From assembly GCF_031656915.1 (NCBI RefSeq), contig NZ_CP134227.1:3286001-3350000 (forward strand): a stretch of DNA of 64,000 nucleotides, read 5' to 3'. Every line of letters starts with the position of its first letter. Position 1 is the first letter of the stretch. Both the position numbers and the translations under genes were made by a program. This document shows positions 23,562 through 31,356 of the stretch, piece after piece. Below the pieces are notes generated by a model. The model was given only the letters and a program-made list of their open reading frames with translations. It did no database searches and was not told the DNA's origin. This DNA is from Nocardioides marmorisolisilvae. Lineage in GTDB: Bacteria; Actinomycetota; Actinomycetes; Propionibacteriales; Nocardioidaceae.

Positions 23562-24191
23562 ATGCGCATCATCGGCTGGAACGTCGAGAACACCCACGCC
23601 CCGGACGCCGTGCGCCGCGAGGTCGCCAAGCTGATCGCCGTCCATGACCCGGACGTGATCTGCCTCCAGGAGACCTACCACCTGCACGGCCACCTCGACG
23701 GCCTCGGCTACCAGGTGGTCCAGTTCCGGCCGCGTCGTGGCGAGTCGGAGCGCGCGGAGACGGCGATCCTCGTGCGTGACGGGCTGCGGATCAAGGGCCG
23801 TCTGGCGATCCGGCTGCGGCAGCACTGGCGTGGTCCGAAGGCGGGGAAGCGGCACGACGGGCGGGTGTACCGCTACGTGCGGGTGAAGGTGCGCCGCGTC
23901 GTGTGGAAGGTCGGCTGCGTTCATCAGCCGTTCGGTCAGGGTCCGAAGGCCGAGAGCATCGCCGCCGTGCAGCGGTGGTTCGACCGTGCCCGCAAGGGGC
24001 GCCCGGTCGCGATGGTGGGCGACTGGAACATGACCAAGCACGTCGTCGCGGCTCGGTTGCACGGCGTGGACGTGGCCGGATTCGGGATCGACCTTGCCGC
24101 CGTGCGCAACGCGAGCGTGAAGGCCACCCGGCTGGGCAAGCACGGCAGCGACCACCACGCGATCAAGTACGACCTCGAGGAGCACCAGTGA
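23562..24191 (+). CDS. Endonuclease/exonuclease/phosphatase (DNase I-like) family protein
   Basis: The 209-residue protein has the EEP signature in order: GWNVEN (Asn7), DVICLQETYH (Glu37), GCVHQPF (His121), VGDWNM (Asp154/Asn156) and GSDHHAIKYDL (Asp197-His198). These residues bind the metal and the scissile phosphate in DNase I-like enzymes. It follows AGGAGG, starts the rightward lysis operon and overlaps the endolysin start (GTGA). Known members cleave DNA, RNA or phospholipid headgroups; the substrate here is open. Confidence 0.8.
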   Translation: MRIIGWNVENTHAPDAVRREVAKLIAVHDPDVICLQETYHLHGHLDGLGYQVVQFRPRRGESERAETAILVRDGLRIKGRLAIRLRQHWRGPKAGKRHDGRVYRYVRVKVRRVVWKVGCVHQPFGQGPKAESIAAVQRWFDRARKGRPVAMVGDWNMTKHVVAARLHGVDVAGFGIDLAAVRNASVKATRLGKHGSDHHAIKYDLEEHQ

Positions 24192-24859
24192 GCAACGCCC
24201 AGCGCATCATCCGCATCGCCAAGGCCGAGGTCGGCTACCACGAGGGTCGCTCCGGTGGGCACTGGAACAACGACGAGAAGTACGCCGCTCAGGTGCCGGG
24301 CCTCTCGTGGGCCAACGGGCAGCCGTGGTGCGCGACGTTCGTCTCCTGGTGCGCGATGAAGGCGCGGCTCGCGAAGTACTACCCGCGCACGGCGTCGACC
24401 GACACGGGTGCGCGGTGGTTCCAGGACAAGGGCCAGTGGTCGCAGTACCCCGCCGTCGCCGCTCAGGGGTTCCTCGGCCACAATGGCGACATGTTCCATA
24501 CGTTCCTCGTGGCCCGGTACGACGACACCTACGTCTACACGGTCGAGGGCAACACCAACGACAACGGCTCTGCTGAGGGCGATGGGGTCTACGAGCACAA
24601 GCGGCTGAGGCGTGATCCGGAGATCCAGGGCTACGGCTACCCGGCGTTCCCCGAGGGCCTGGACTCTGCGGACCCGTCCTACCGGCGCCGTGTCGCACCC
24701 AAGCCCAAGCCCGCGCCGACCCGTGGCGCGAACGTGGACGCTGCGATCGCCGCCGCATCGAAGGCCGAGCACGCCAACCCGGCGTCCAAGAGGCCGGGCA
24801 AGCACCACAAGCTCAGCCGGGCACTCGCCTGGCTCAGGAAGATCGGACCGCACCGATGA
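24188..24859 (+). CDS. Endolysin with N-terminal CHAP domain
   Basis: The GTG overlaps the nuclease stop and gives 223 residues. The CHAP amidase/peptidase site is visible as GQPWCATFVSWC (Cys48), GDMFHTFLV (His104) and VEGNTND (Glu120/Asn122). Residues 165-223 are Lys/Pro/Ala-rich and basic, suited to cell-wall attachment. It lacks a signal peptide, consistent with holin-dependent release, and a small holin-like gene is coupled downstream by ATGA. Confidence 0.88.
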   Translation: MSNAQRIIRIAKAEVGYHEGRSGGHWNNDEKYAAQVPGLSWANGQPWCATFVSWCAMKARLAKYYPRTASTDTGARWFQDKGQWSQYPAVAAQGFLGHNGDMFHTFLVARYDDTYVYTVEGNTNDNGSAEGDGVYEHKRLRRDPEIQGYGYPAFPEGLDSADPSYRRRVAPKPKPAPTRGANVDAAIAAASKAEHANPASKRPGKHHKLSRALAWLRKIGPHR

Positions 24860-25068
24860 ACCCGCTGACCGACATCATCCCCTCCGCGTACCGCAAGGCC
24901 GTGTACGCCGTCTATGCGCTCGCCGGGGTCGTCCTCGGCGCGCTCGGGATCGCCTACGTGGCCGCCGAGCCGACGTGGCTCAAGACCGCGCTGGCCGCCT
25001 ACGCGTTCGTGGGCACCGCGCTCGGTGCGACCGCGCACGCCAACACGCCCAAGGCGCGCAAGGGCTAG
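24856..25068 (+). CDS. Two-transmembrane holin-like protein
   Basis: The 70-residue protein (MNPLTDIIPSAYRKAVYAVYALAGVVLGALGIAYVA ... LAAYAFVGTALGATAHANTPKA) has two hydrophobic helices and a short basic tail. It matches a small holin-like family that regularly follows actinophage endolysins. Coupling to the endolysin supports a lysis role. Confidence 0.75.
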   Translation: MNPLTDIIPSAYRKAVYAVYALAGVVLGALGIAYVAAEPTWLKTALAAYAFVGTALGATAHANTPKARKG

Positions 25069-25075
25069 GCGTGCC

Positions 25076-25255
25076 ATGCCTGCCCGGTTCGACGAGGCCA
25101 GCACCGTCGCCGTCCCCATCGCCTACGGCGTCGCGCTCGTCCTGTTCCACGTCGCGTGGCGGCTCACCGGCCGTCCGTCGCTGACCGCACGCCTGCTCGA
25201 CCTCGCGATCCGGCGGCTCGATGCCGCATGGCAGCGCCGCTACTACGACCTCTAG
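25076..25255 (+). CDS. Small membrane protein in lysis region
   Basis: This 59-residue protein has one hydrophobic helix (VAVPIAYGVALVLFHVAWRL) and a basic, amphipathic C-terminal part. It lies 7 bp after the holin-like gene. A lysis accessory function is likely by position only. Confidence 0.5.
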   Translation: MPARFDEASTVAVPIAYGVALVLFHVAWRLTGRPSLTARLLDLAIRRLDAAWQRRYYDL

Positions 25256-25265
25256 GGAGCCACGC

Positions 25266-25652
25266 ATGTCCGCGTTCTCTGACCTGCTGCAAGGCATCGC
25301 CGCGCAGAATCCGCCGCAGGGCTGCCTCGGCGCGTTCGCCGAGAAGGCCGTGGTGGGTGCATCGTTCCTGGTGCCGTCCTCGGTGTTCCTCGACTCGGAC
25401 GGCGCCCCGATCGACTTCTCGACCGGCATCACCGCGACCTGCCGCATCGTGGACGCGTCGGGTGGGGTGATCGCATCCCCCACGTTCACCGGCTTCAACG
25501 ACGGCACGTTCACCCTGTCGCTGGACGAGTCGGTGACCGCTGCCATCACGCCCGGCCGCTACGCCTGGGGCTGCCTGCTCTCGGACGGCACCGACGTCGT
25601 GCCGTTCTGGGTCCCGTCCTCGTCCCCGTTCATGTTCCTCGCCGCCGCTTAG
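25266..25652 (+). CDS. Beta-rich tail-fibre-region protein
   Basis: The 128-residue product has an N-terminal helix (SAFSDLLQGIAAQNPPQG) followed by beta strands with an Ig-like pattern (SSVFLDSDGAPIDFSTGITATCRIVDASGGVIASPTFTGF). It lies just before the receptor-binding-type protein with a GGAG site upstream. It may be an adaptor or chaperone for that fibre. No family is recognised. Confidence 0.5.
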   Translation: MSAFSDLLQGIAAQNPPQGCLGAFAEKAVVGASFLVPSSVFLDSDGAPIDFSTGITATCRIVDASGGVIASPTFTGFNDGTFTLSLDESVTAAITPGRYAWGCLLSDGTDVVPFWVPSSSPFMFLAAA

Positions 25653-25661
25653 GAGATCGCG

Positions 25662-27458
25662 ATGCCCTTTCAGCCGTTCCCCCCCGGCAAGGCCGGTGGC
25701 CCGCTCCTCATCGGCAAGCCCGGTCCTGCCGGTCCGACCGGCCCCGAGGGTCGGCAGGGGCCTCCCGGACCCGGCACGGGTGCCGGCGCGTGGCAGCCGA
25801 CCACGGCGTACACCGCCGCCCAGGTGGTGCAGGCCCCCGATGGCTCGATGATCCGCCGCGTCGCCGACGGCACGTCGCGGGCGTCCTTCGACGCCACCGA
25901 GCAGGCGGCGTGGACGGCGGTGCTGGCGAGCTCGGGCACCGTCGAGAACGACGCCCTTACGGCCACATTCGCCCGCAAGTCCATCCTCCCCGCAGCACGC
26001 GCCACCGCAGACGGCCACTCCTACATGAACGGCGTCGGGACCGGCGTCACCAAGGGCACCAACGACATGGCGACCCTCATCGCAGCCGGACTCGACCTGC
26101 CTCTGTTCAACCGCGCCATCGCCGGGTCGGTGCTCTACAGCCACCTCGGGACCGGCGACGACTGGGCACAAGTGCTCCAGAACGAGACGCGACCGACCCG
26201 GTTCGCGCCTCCGGGCGGCTTCTACCCGATCATGTGGGGCATCAACGACGCCCACGCGCTCGGCAACACACAGACCGCGCAGGCCCCGTTCAAGCAGGCG
26301 CTGCGCAGCGTCATCTCCCGCTACCGTTCCGGTGCGGTGTTCGAGTCCAGCGACTCCACCGTCACTCTCGGCGGCTCGGGAACATGGCTGCAGAGCCTCA
26401 CCGCGATCTCCAACTCCGGCGTCGGGTTCCACTACAACCCGACTGCCGGTGGCACCATCACGATCACCACCCCGGCATCGTTCCCCGGCGGCACCATCGC
26501 ACTCGGGTTCATCAACTGGGACGATTCCTCGGCGTTCACCGTCACCGGCCCCGCCTCCCTCGGCTCGCCCGTCCTGACCCCGACGCCCACAGACGGCACC
26601 TACCGCAGCCCCGCCGTCATGCGCATTGCGGACGTGCCCGCCGGGTCGGCGTCCTACGTGTTCACCACCAGCGCCGTGACCGGCGGTGTCGGCTGCGCCT
26701 TCGACTTCTGGGCGTGGGAGCCCGACGAGGAATCGTGCCCCCTGATCGTCTTCGTCGGGCAGGCCAAGCCGCTGGACTACACCCAGTACGGCGACTCCAA
26801 CCTCACCGACGCCGGGGTTGACGCCCTCAACGCCGTCTCCCAGGCCGTCGTCGCGGAGTTCGGCTCTCGGGTGATCTACGTGCCCACCACCGACATGGAC
26901 CACTCGACCACCTACTACGAGGCCGGCAACATCCACCCCAACGCCGCCGGTCACGCCCACATCGCGGACCTCGTGGTCGCCGCCGTGCAGGACCAGCAGC
27001 TCTCCTTCCTCCGCGCCGACCTCAACATCGGACCGCTGCCCGCCTCGGCCTCGACCCCGCTGTGGGTCTCCTACACCCCGACCCTCACCGGGGCAGGCAC
27101 CACGCAGGGCAACGCGACCGTGCTGGGCGCCTACCAGGAGGACACACAGAAGCACGTGGCGTTCTACGCCCGCGTCACCCTCGGCTCAACGTCGGTGGTC
27201 GGCACCATCATGGAGATCAGCCTGCCGGTGGCCGCGATCGGTGCCAGCAACGGGATCGTGGTGTTCGACGGCATGGTCAACCGGGGCGCGGGCACGACGC
27301 TGTTCCGGCTGGCCTGCCGCATCCAGTCCTCCACGTCCTCAGTGCGGCTGTGCGTCATCGGCACCAACGGCGCGCTGAGCAACGCCGGAGCCACGACGCC
27401 GCTGACGTGGGCGTCGGGTGACGTCATCACCATCGGCGGCGTCTACCGGGCGGCGTGA
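25662..27458 (+). CDS. Tail receptor-binding protein with collagen-like triplets and SGNH hydrolase domain
   Basis: The 598-residue protein starts with seven Gly-X-Y triplets (residues 18-38, GKPGPAGPTGPEGRQGPPGPG). A carbohydrate-binding-like segment (WQPTTAYTAAQVVQAPDGSM) follows, and then an SGNH/GDSL hydrolase region. Ser120 lies in ADGHSYMNG, GIND at 193-196 and His425 in NIHPNAAGH. A beta-rich insert (about 225-345) splits the hydrolase, and the C-terminal 140 residues resemble a trimerising tail-fibre domain. The usual Asp three residues before the His is Gly here. It is the last phage gene and probably binds or deacylates a surface glycan. Confidence 0.75.
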   Translation: MPFQPFPPGKAGGPLLIGKPGPAGPTGPEGRQGPPGPGTGAGAWQPTTAYTAAQVVQAPDGSMIRRVADGTSRASFDATEQAAWTAVLASSGTVENDALTATFARKSILPAARATADGHSYMNGVGTGVTKGTNDMATLIAAGLDLPLFNRAIAGSVLYSHLGTGDDWAQVLQNETRPTRFAPPGGFYPIMWGINDAHALGNTQTAQAPFKQALRSVISRYRSGAVFESSDSTVTLGGSGTWLQSLTAISNSGVGFHYNPTAGGTITITTPASFPGGTIALGFINWDDSSAFTVTGPASLGSPVLTPTPTDGTYRSPAVMRIADVPAGSASYVFTTSAVTGGVGCAFDFWAWEPDEESCPLIVFVGQAKPLDYTQYGDSNLTDAGVDALNAVSQAVVAEFGSRVIYVPTTDMDHSTTYYEAGNIHPNAAGHAHIADLVVAAVQDQQLSFLRADLNIGPLPASASTPLWVSYTPTLTGAGTTQGNATVLGAYQEDTQKHVAFYARVTLGSTSVVGTIMEISLPVAAIGASNGIVVFDGMVNRGAGTTLFRLACRIQSSTSSVRLCVIGTNGALSNAGATTPLTWASGDVITIGGVYRAA

Positions 27459-27504
27459 CCGCCTGCCACTTACTGCGCGCATAGCACCACCCCGCACGAC
27501 CCCA

Positions 27505-27534
27505 GCGCCCCATCCGCTTCGGCGGGTGGGGCGC
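27505..27534 (+). terminator. Strong terminator at the prophage right end
   Basis: GCGCCCCATCCGC (27,505-27,517) pairs over 13 bp (one G-T) with GCGGGTGGGGCGC (27,522-27,534) around a TTCG tetraloop, followed by TGTTCTGCGTT. It ends the late phage transcript 47 bp past the last gene. Confidence 0.85.
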
Positions 27535-27564
27535 TGTTCTGCGTTGGTGGGGGAGGGGTGCGCG

Positions 27565-27580
27565 TGTTGACCAGTCAACA
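27565..27580. repeat. Palindrome near the attachment site
   Basis: TGTTGAC (27,565-27,571) and GTCAACA (27,574-27,580) form an inverted repeat with a 2-bp centre, 85 bp from the candidate att core. The location suits an integrase or accessory-factor arm site; this is inference. Confidence 0.45.
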
Positions 27581-27665
27581 CATGAACCGTTTTCGGCCCC
27601 TCCGAACGGGTCCGAACGGCCCCCGGTTACGCTCAGCAGACCCCCCTGAGCGTGGTGTCGGGCGC

Positions 27666-27712
27666 GTTCGAATCCCGTTGGGGGTACGGAGCCGGCCGCT
27701 GATGGCGGCCGG
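27666..27712 (+). other. Candidate attR: 3' end of a tRNA gene plus hairpin
   Basis: The sequence 27,666-27,686 reads like the end of a tRNA: T-loop TTCGAAT, stem CCCGT, acceptor strand TGGGGGT and A73. No 5' tRNA half is present, and the 5' T-stem strand is mispaired, as expected for a duplicated tRNA 3' end at a prophage junction. A terminator-like hairpin follows (CCGGCCGC / GCGGCCGG, 27,692-27,712). The end most resembles a tRNA-Arg type, but identity is uncertain. Together with 27,459-27,776 it fills the gap to tRNA-Asp; no protein gene is seen there. Confidence 0.6.
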
Positions 27713-27776
27713 TCGACGAGCCTCGATTTAGAAGGTGGGTCGTCGATGCGTTAGCATTCCGTGGCTTCACAATCAT

Positions 27777-27850
27777 GGCCCCGTAGCGCAGTTGGTTAGC
27801 GCGCCGCCCTGTCACGGCGGAGGCCGCGGGTTCGAGTCCCGTCGGGGTCG
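27777..27850 (+). tRNA. tRNA-Asp (GUC)
   Basis: The cloverleaf folds completely: acceptor GGCCCCG with CGGGGTC (one G-U), anticodon stem CCGCC/GGCGG, loop CTGTCAC with anticodon GTC at 27,811-27,813, T-loop TTCGAGT and discriminator G. The 3' end is followed by CC; CCA is not fully encoded. Confidence 0.95.
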
Positions 27851-27859
27851 CCGAAGCGA

Positions 27860-27897
27860 GATCCCCCAGTCCAGGCAATAGCCCGGGCTGGGGGATC
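27860..27897 (+). terminator. Terminator of tRNA-Asp
   Basis: GATCCCCCAG (27,860-27,869) and CTGGGGGATC (27,888-27,897) form a perfect 10-bp stem, extendable inward by three pairs, 10 bp after the tRNA and followed by GTTCGT. Confidence 0.8.
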
Positions 27898-27973
27898 GTT
27901 CGTCTGCGCCGAGGATGTGCCCGGGGGTGCGGCGAAGATGCGCGGAGTGCCAGGACGCGCGGGGTGGAGCGTG

Positions 27974-28927
27974 TCAGGACACCGAGTAGACGCGAGCGGG
28001 CTCGACGTGGTCCACGGCGCCGTGCCACGGCCGGGGTGCCTCCCCGCGGCCCTGGCGGACGAACTCGTTGAAGTACCAGTGCTGCAGCTCGCGGAGCGGC
28101 TCTCGCGGCGCCATCGCAAGCAGGTGCTCGTCAGCGAAGACGCGGTAGACCTCCTCGAGGACCTGCTGCAGCCGTCGCATCGTGTGCGGCGTGCTGGCAG
28201 GCACGGCGTACTCAAGGTCGACCGTGGACCGGCCCCGCTCGATCGCCTCGTCGAGTCGGTTGATGCCGCTCGCCGCACGCCGCTCCGCGTCCGCGGCACT
28301 GAAGATCTCGGTGATCTCGGCGGCGATCGGGAACCGGTCGCGGTCGGAGAACAGCAGCAGGCGCAGCTCGCGACGCAGCTCGAAGTGGTAGCGACGCAGC
28401 TCGCCGAAGAGCCGGGCCGGCAGGTTCAGCAGCACGACCGAGACGGAGTCCTCGGGTGGCGGGACGGCGACGCTGGGCTCATCGAGCGGGGGGCCGAGGT
28501 AGACGTCGAACAGGTCGGCGCCCTCATGCATCTCCGGCGCCGGCTCGAACCAGACCCGCTTGCCGACGCCGTCGGCGTCCGCCTCGGAGCCCCACTGTGC
28601 AGCGTTCATCGCCACCAGGGCGAGGCCGCGGCCGTACGTCGTCGGGCAGTCGTCGGTGACCGCTGCGAGGGTGGCCGGGTGCAATGCGTTCGGGCTGTGG
28701 TCGAGCACCTCGATGCGTGGGTGCCGGGCCGTGCCGCGGACCGAGATGGTCAGTGGTGGCCGGGCGTGCAGGATGGCGTTGGTGACCAGCTCGGAGACGC
28801 CGAGCTGTGCGGTGTGGACCAGGTCAGCGCGCCCGACCTCGGTCAGCACATCCGCCACCCACGCGCGCGCAAGGCGAACCGACGGCGGCTCCGCTGGCAG
28901 AGCCAGGGACCTCTTCGTCAGCAGCAC
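27974..28927 (-). CDS. RsbW-like ATP-binding regulatory protein with long C-terminal extension
   Basis: Residues 1-130 form a GHKL/HATPase fold of the anti-sigma-factor kinase type. The N-box is GVSELVTNAILHA (Asn50), the G1-like box IEVLDHSPN (Asp76) and the G2 box YGRGLALV (99-104). About 185 extra residues follow (RLFGELRRYHFELRRELRLLLFSD ... TMRRLQQVLEEVYRVFADEHLL), helical and without a recognised domain. The GTG at 28,927 is preferred because AGAGG lies upstream; an ATG at 28,996 would add 23 unrelated residues. It is divergent from ndh. It probably binds a sigma factor or antagonist and senses an unknown input. Confidence 0.75.
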   Translation of the reverse strand: MLLTKRSLALPAEPPSVRLARAWVADVLTEVGRADLVHTAQLGVSELVTNAILHARPPLTISVRGTARHPRIEVLDHSPNALHPATLAAVTDDCPTTYGRGLALVAMNAAQWGSEADADGVGKRVWFEPAPEMHEGADLFDVYLGPPLDEPSVAVPPPEDSVSVVLLNLPARLFGELRRYHFELRRELRLLLFSDRDRFPIAAEITEIFSAADAERRAASGINRLDEAIERGRSTVDLEYAVPASTPHTMRRLQQVLEEVYRVFADEHLLAMAPREPLRELQHWYFNEFVRQGRGEAPRPWHGAVDHVEPARVYSVS

Positions 28928-29044
28928 GGCCCTGTGACCTCTCGAGCATTGATGGAACCACGGATCCCCCGATCGGCACCCACCATATTCCCCCATTTTT
29001 CGGGTTTTGATTCAACCGATCATGAACTTTCTGCATCGAGTGGC

Positions 29045-29096
29045 CCCGAAAACGGATCTGACCCGCCCCGATGATGACGCAGCGGCCGTTTTCGGG
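29045..29096. promoter_or_regulatory. 11-bp inverted repeat upstream of ndh
   Basis: CCCGAAAACGG (29,045-29,055) and CCGTTTTCGGG (29,086-29,096) are perfect inverted copies separated by 30 bp. The second ends 11 bp before the ndh ATG. They could be two operator half-sites between divergent genes or an mRNA hairpin that masks the start. The repeats are seen; the function is inferred. Confidence 0.55.
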
Positions 29097-29107
29097 ACAA
29101 TGGATGC

Positions 29108-30565
29108 ATGGACACGACTGCGAAGAAGGATCAGGCGGCGAGTGGGCGGCACCGCGTCGTCGTGATTGGCTCGGGCTTCGGCGGGCTGTTCGGTACCAAA
29201 GCGCTGAAGCACACCGATGCGGACGTAACAGTGATCGGGAAGACCACCCACCACCTCTTCCAGCCGCTGCTCTATCAGGTGGCCACCGGCATCCTCTCCG
29301 AGGGCGAGATCGCGCCACCGACCCGCGAGGTGCTGGCCACCCAGAAGAACACCCGGGTGCTGCTCGGTGAGGTCACCGACATCGACCTGGACGCCCGCAC
29401 CGTGACCCATCACGTCCTGGGCCGGGAGACGGTGACGCCGTACGACAGTCTGATCGTCGCTGCCGGGTCGAGCCAGTCGTATTTCGGCAACGACCAGTTC
29501 GCCGCCTACGCGCCGGGGATGAAGAGCATCGACGACGCCCTCGAGCTGCGCGGCCGCATCTTCGGCGCGTTCGAGCTGGCCGAGGTCAATGCGGCCCGCG
29601 GAGAGAACGTCGACCATCTGCTCACCTTCGTCGTGGTCGGCGCCGGCCCGACCGGCGTCGAGATGGCCGGTCAGATCGCCGAGCTGTCCCGCCAGACGCT
29701 CAAGCGTGACTTCCGTTCGATCAACACCCGCAAGGCCCGAGTCATCCTGCTCGACGCCGCCGGTCAGGTGCTCCCGCCGTTCGGGGCGAAGCTCGGACTG
29801 AGCACCAAGAAGGCGCTGGAGAACCTCGGCATCGAGGTCCAGCTCGGCGCGATGGTGGTCGACCTCGACGAGCGCGGCATCGTCGTGCAGGACAAGAACG
29901 GCGAGAAGCGCCGGATCGAGGCGGTCACCAAGATCTGGGCCGCCGGGGTGCAGGCGAACCCGCTGACCCACACGCTGGCCGAGCAGACCGGCGCCAGCCT
30001 GGACCGGGCCGGGCGGATCGGTGTGAACTCCGACCTCACCCTCCCCGGGCACCCTGAGGTGTTCGTCGTCGGCGACATGATCTCGCTGGACCACCTCCCC
30101 GGCGTGGCGCAGGTCGCCATCCAGGGCGCGAAGTACGCCGCCAAGCAGATCGACCATCGGATCCGGGGCAAGGCACCCCAGGGGCCGTTCCGGTACTTCG
30201 ACAAGGGCAGCATGGCCACAATCTCGCGCTTCCGCGCGGTCGCCCTCGTCGGCAACCTGCGCCTCACCGGGCTGGCTGCCTGGCTGATGTGGCTGGGCGT
30301 GCACCTGTTCTACATCACCGGCTTCAAGAACCAGGTGACCGCGTTGCTGCACTGGTTCGTCACGTTCTTGAGCAACGACCGATCCGAGCGCACCGCGACC
30401 GAGCAGCAGATCTTCGCCCGGCTCGCGCTCGAGCGGGTCGCCGGCGGCACCACCGAGTTCGTCAGCGCGCCGGGCGAGTTCCCGACCCGCGAGGAGCTCG
30501 AGGACATCGCCGCCGAAGAGGCCCGGCTCACCGATGCCCGCGAGCGCGGACGCGCCCAGGTCTGA
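29108..30565 (+). CDS. ndh: Type II NADH:quinone oxidoreductase
   Basis: The 485-residue flavoprotein oxidises NADH and reduces membrane quinone without pumping protons. FAD binds at VVVIGSGFGGLFG (17-29), NADH at FVVVGAGPTGVEMAGQIAEL (around 175-195), and the FAD-pyrophosphate motif is VFVVGDM. HHLFQPLLYQVATG is the family signature near the flavin. A hydrophobic C-terminal segment (LAAWLMWLGVHLFYITGF) anchors it to the membrane. The length matches actinobacterial NDH-2. The 5' side carries the inverted repeat at 29,045-29,096. Confidence 0.92.
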   Translation: MDTTAKKDQAASGRHRVVVIGSGFGGLFGTKALKHTDADVTVIGKTTHHLFQPLLYQVATGILSEGEIAPPTREVLATQKNTRVLLGEVTDIDLDARTVTHHVLGRETVTPYDSLIVAAGSSQSYFGNDQFAAYAPGMKSIDDALELRGRIFGAFELAEVNAARGENVDHLLTFVVVGAGPTGVEMAGQIAELSRQTLKRDFRSINTRKARVILLDAAGQVLPPFGAKLGLSTKKALENLGIEVQLGAMVVDLDERGIVVQDKNGEKRRIEAVTKIWAAGVQANPLTHTLAEQTGASLDRAGRIGVNSDLTLPGHPEVFVVGDMISLDHLPGVAQVAIQGAKYAAKQIDHRIRGKAPQGPFRYFDKGSMATISRFRAVALVGNLRLTGLAAWLMWLGVHLFYITGFKNQVTALLHWFVTFLSNDRSERTATEQQIFARLALERVAGGTTEFVSAPGEFPTREELEDIAAEEARLTDARERGRAQV

Positions 30566-30595
30566 CGGCGTTGACCAGGAGCGGGCAGGGGCCCG

Positions 30596-30991
30596 ATGTT
30601 CGGACGTGACCCGCGGGAGATCCTGGCCATCTTCGTCGGCGGTGCGGTCGGTGCGCTCGCACGTGGCCTGCTCGCCGAGGCGGTTCCCGCCCACCCCGGG
30701 GAGTGGCCGTGGGCGACGTTCGTGGCCAACGTGGTCGCGGCGTTCCTGCTCGGCTACTTCACCACCCGGCTGCTCGAGCGGCTGCCCGTCTCGACCTACC
30801 GGCGGCCGTTCCTCGGCACCGGGATCTGTGGGGGCCTGAGCACGTTCTCGACCATGCAGGTCGAGTTGGTCCGGATGCTCCAGGCCGGCGCCTGGGCGGT
30901 CGGGCTCGGCTACCTGCTGGCGAGCCTGGTCTGCGGGCTGCTCGCCATGCACCTGGCCACCGGCCTGGTACGACGGGTAGCGCTGCGGTGA
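30596..30991 (+). CDS. crcB: Fluoride exporter CrcB/Fluc, first copy
   Basis: The 131-residue protein has four membrane helices and the Fluc signature [11 protein letters not shown] with a preceding [15 protein letters not shown], where the Asn and Phe side chains line the pore. Fluc channels are dual-topology dimers; Gram-positive genomes often encode two paralogues that heterodimerise. It is coupled to the second copy by a GTGA overlap. Confidence 0.92.
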   Translation: MFGRDPREILAIFVGGAVGALARGLLAEAVPAHPGEWPWATFVANVVAAFLLGYFTTRLLERLPVSTYRRPFLGTGICGGLSTFSTMQVELVRMLQAGAWAVGLGYLLASLVCGLLAMHLATGLVRRVALR

Positions 30992-31356
30992 GCGTCGTGC
31001 TGGTCTGGGCCGGAGTGATGCTCTGCGGGGGCGTCGGCGCGGTGCTGCGGTTCACGGTCGACGGCGAGATCACCCGGCGCGCCGTACGCCGGCTGCCGGT
31101 GGGGACCCTGCTGGTCAACCTCAGTGGCGCCGTACTGCTCGGCCTGGTGGACGGTCTGGTGCTGGACCGGGACGCTGCCCTGCTCGTCGGGACTGGGATC
31201 ATCGGGTCCTACACGACGTTCAGCACCTGGATGTACGAGACCCACCGGCTGGCCGAGGAGCGCCAGCTTCCGGTCGCGATCACCAACGTCGTGCTCAGCG
31301 TGGTGGCCGGCGTGGCGGCTGCCGCGCTGGGACTCTGGATCGGAGGTGGCCTGTGA
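30988..31356 (+). CDS. crcB: Fluoride exporter CrcB/Fluc, second copy
   Basis: The 122-residue paralogue starts with GTG over the stop of the first copy. The conserved [17 protein letters not shown] and [15 protein letters not shown] motifs are present, with Ser-Tyr replacing the usual Gly-Gly/Gly-Leu at the turn. Four membrane helices are visible. It likely forms a heterodimer with the first copy. Its stop overlaps the DUF190 gene start. Confidence 0.92.
   Translation: MSVVLVWAGVMLCGGVGAVLRFTVDGEITRRAVRRLPVGTLLVNLSGAVLLGLVDGLVLDRDAALLVGTGIIGSYTTFSTWMYETHRLAEERQLPVAITNVVLSVVAGVAAAALGLWIGGGL

Noticed and set aside
25164-27155. 663-codon minus-strand frame antisense to the receptor-binding protein
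   Set aside because: Gly/Val/Arg-rich shadow with no motif; the plus strand encodes collagen triplets and SGNH blocks.
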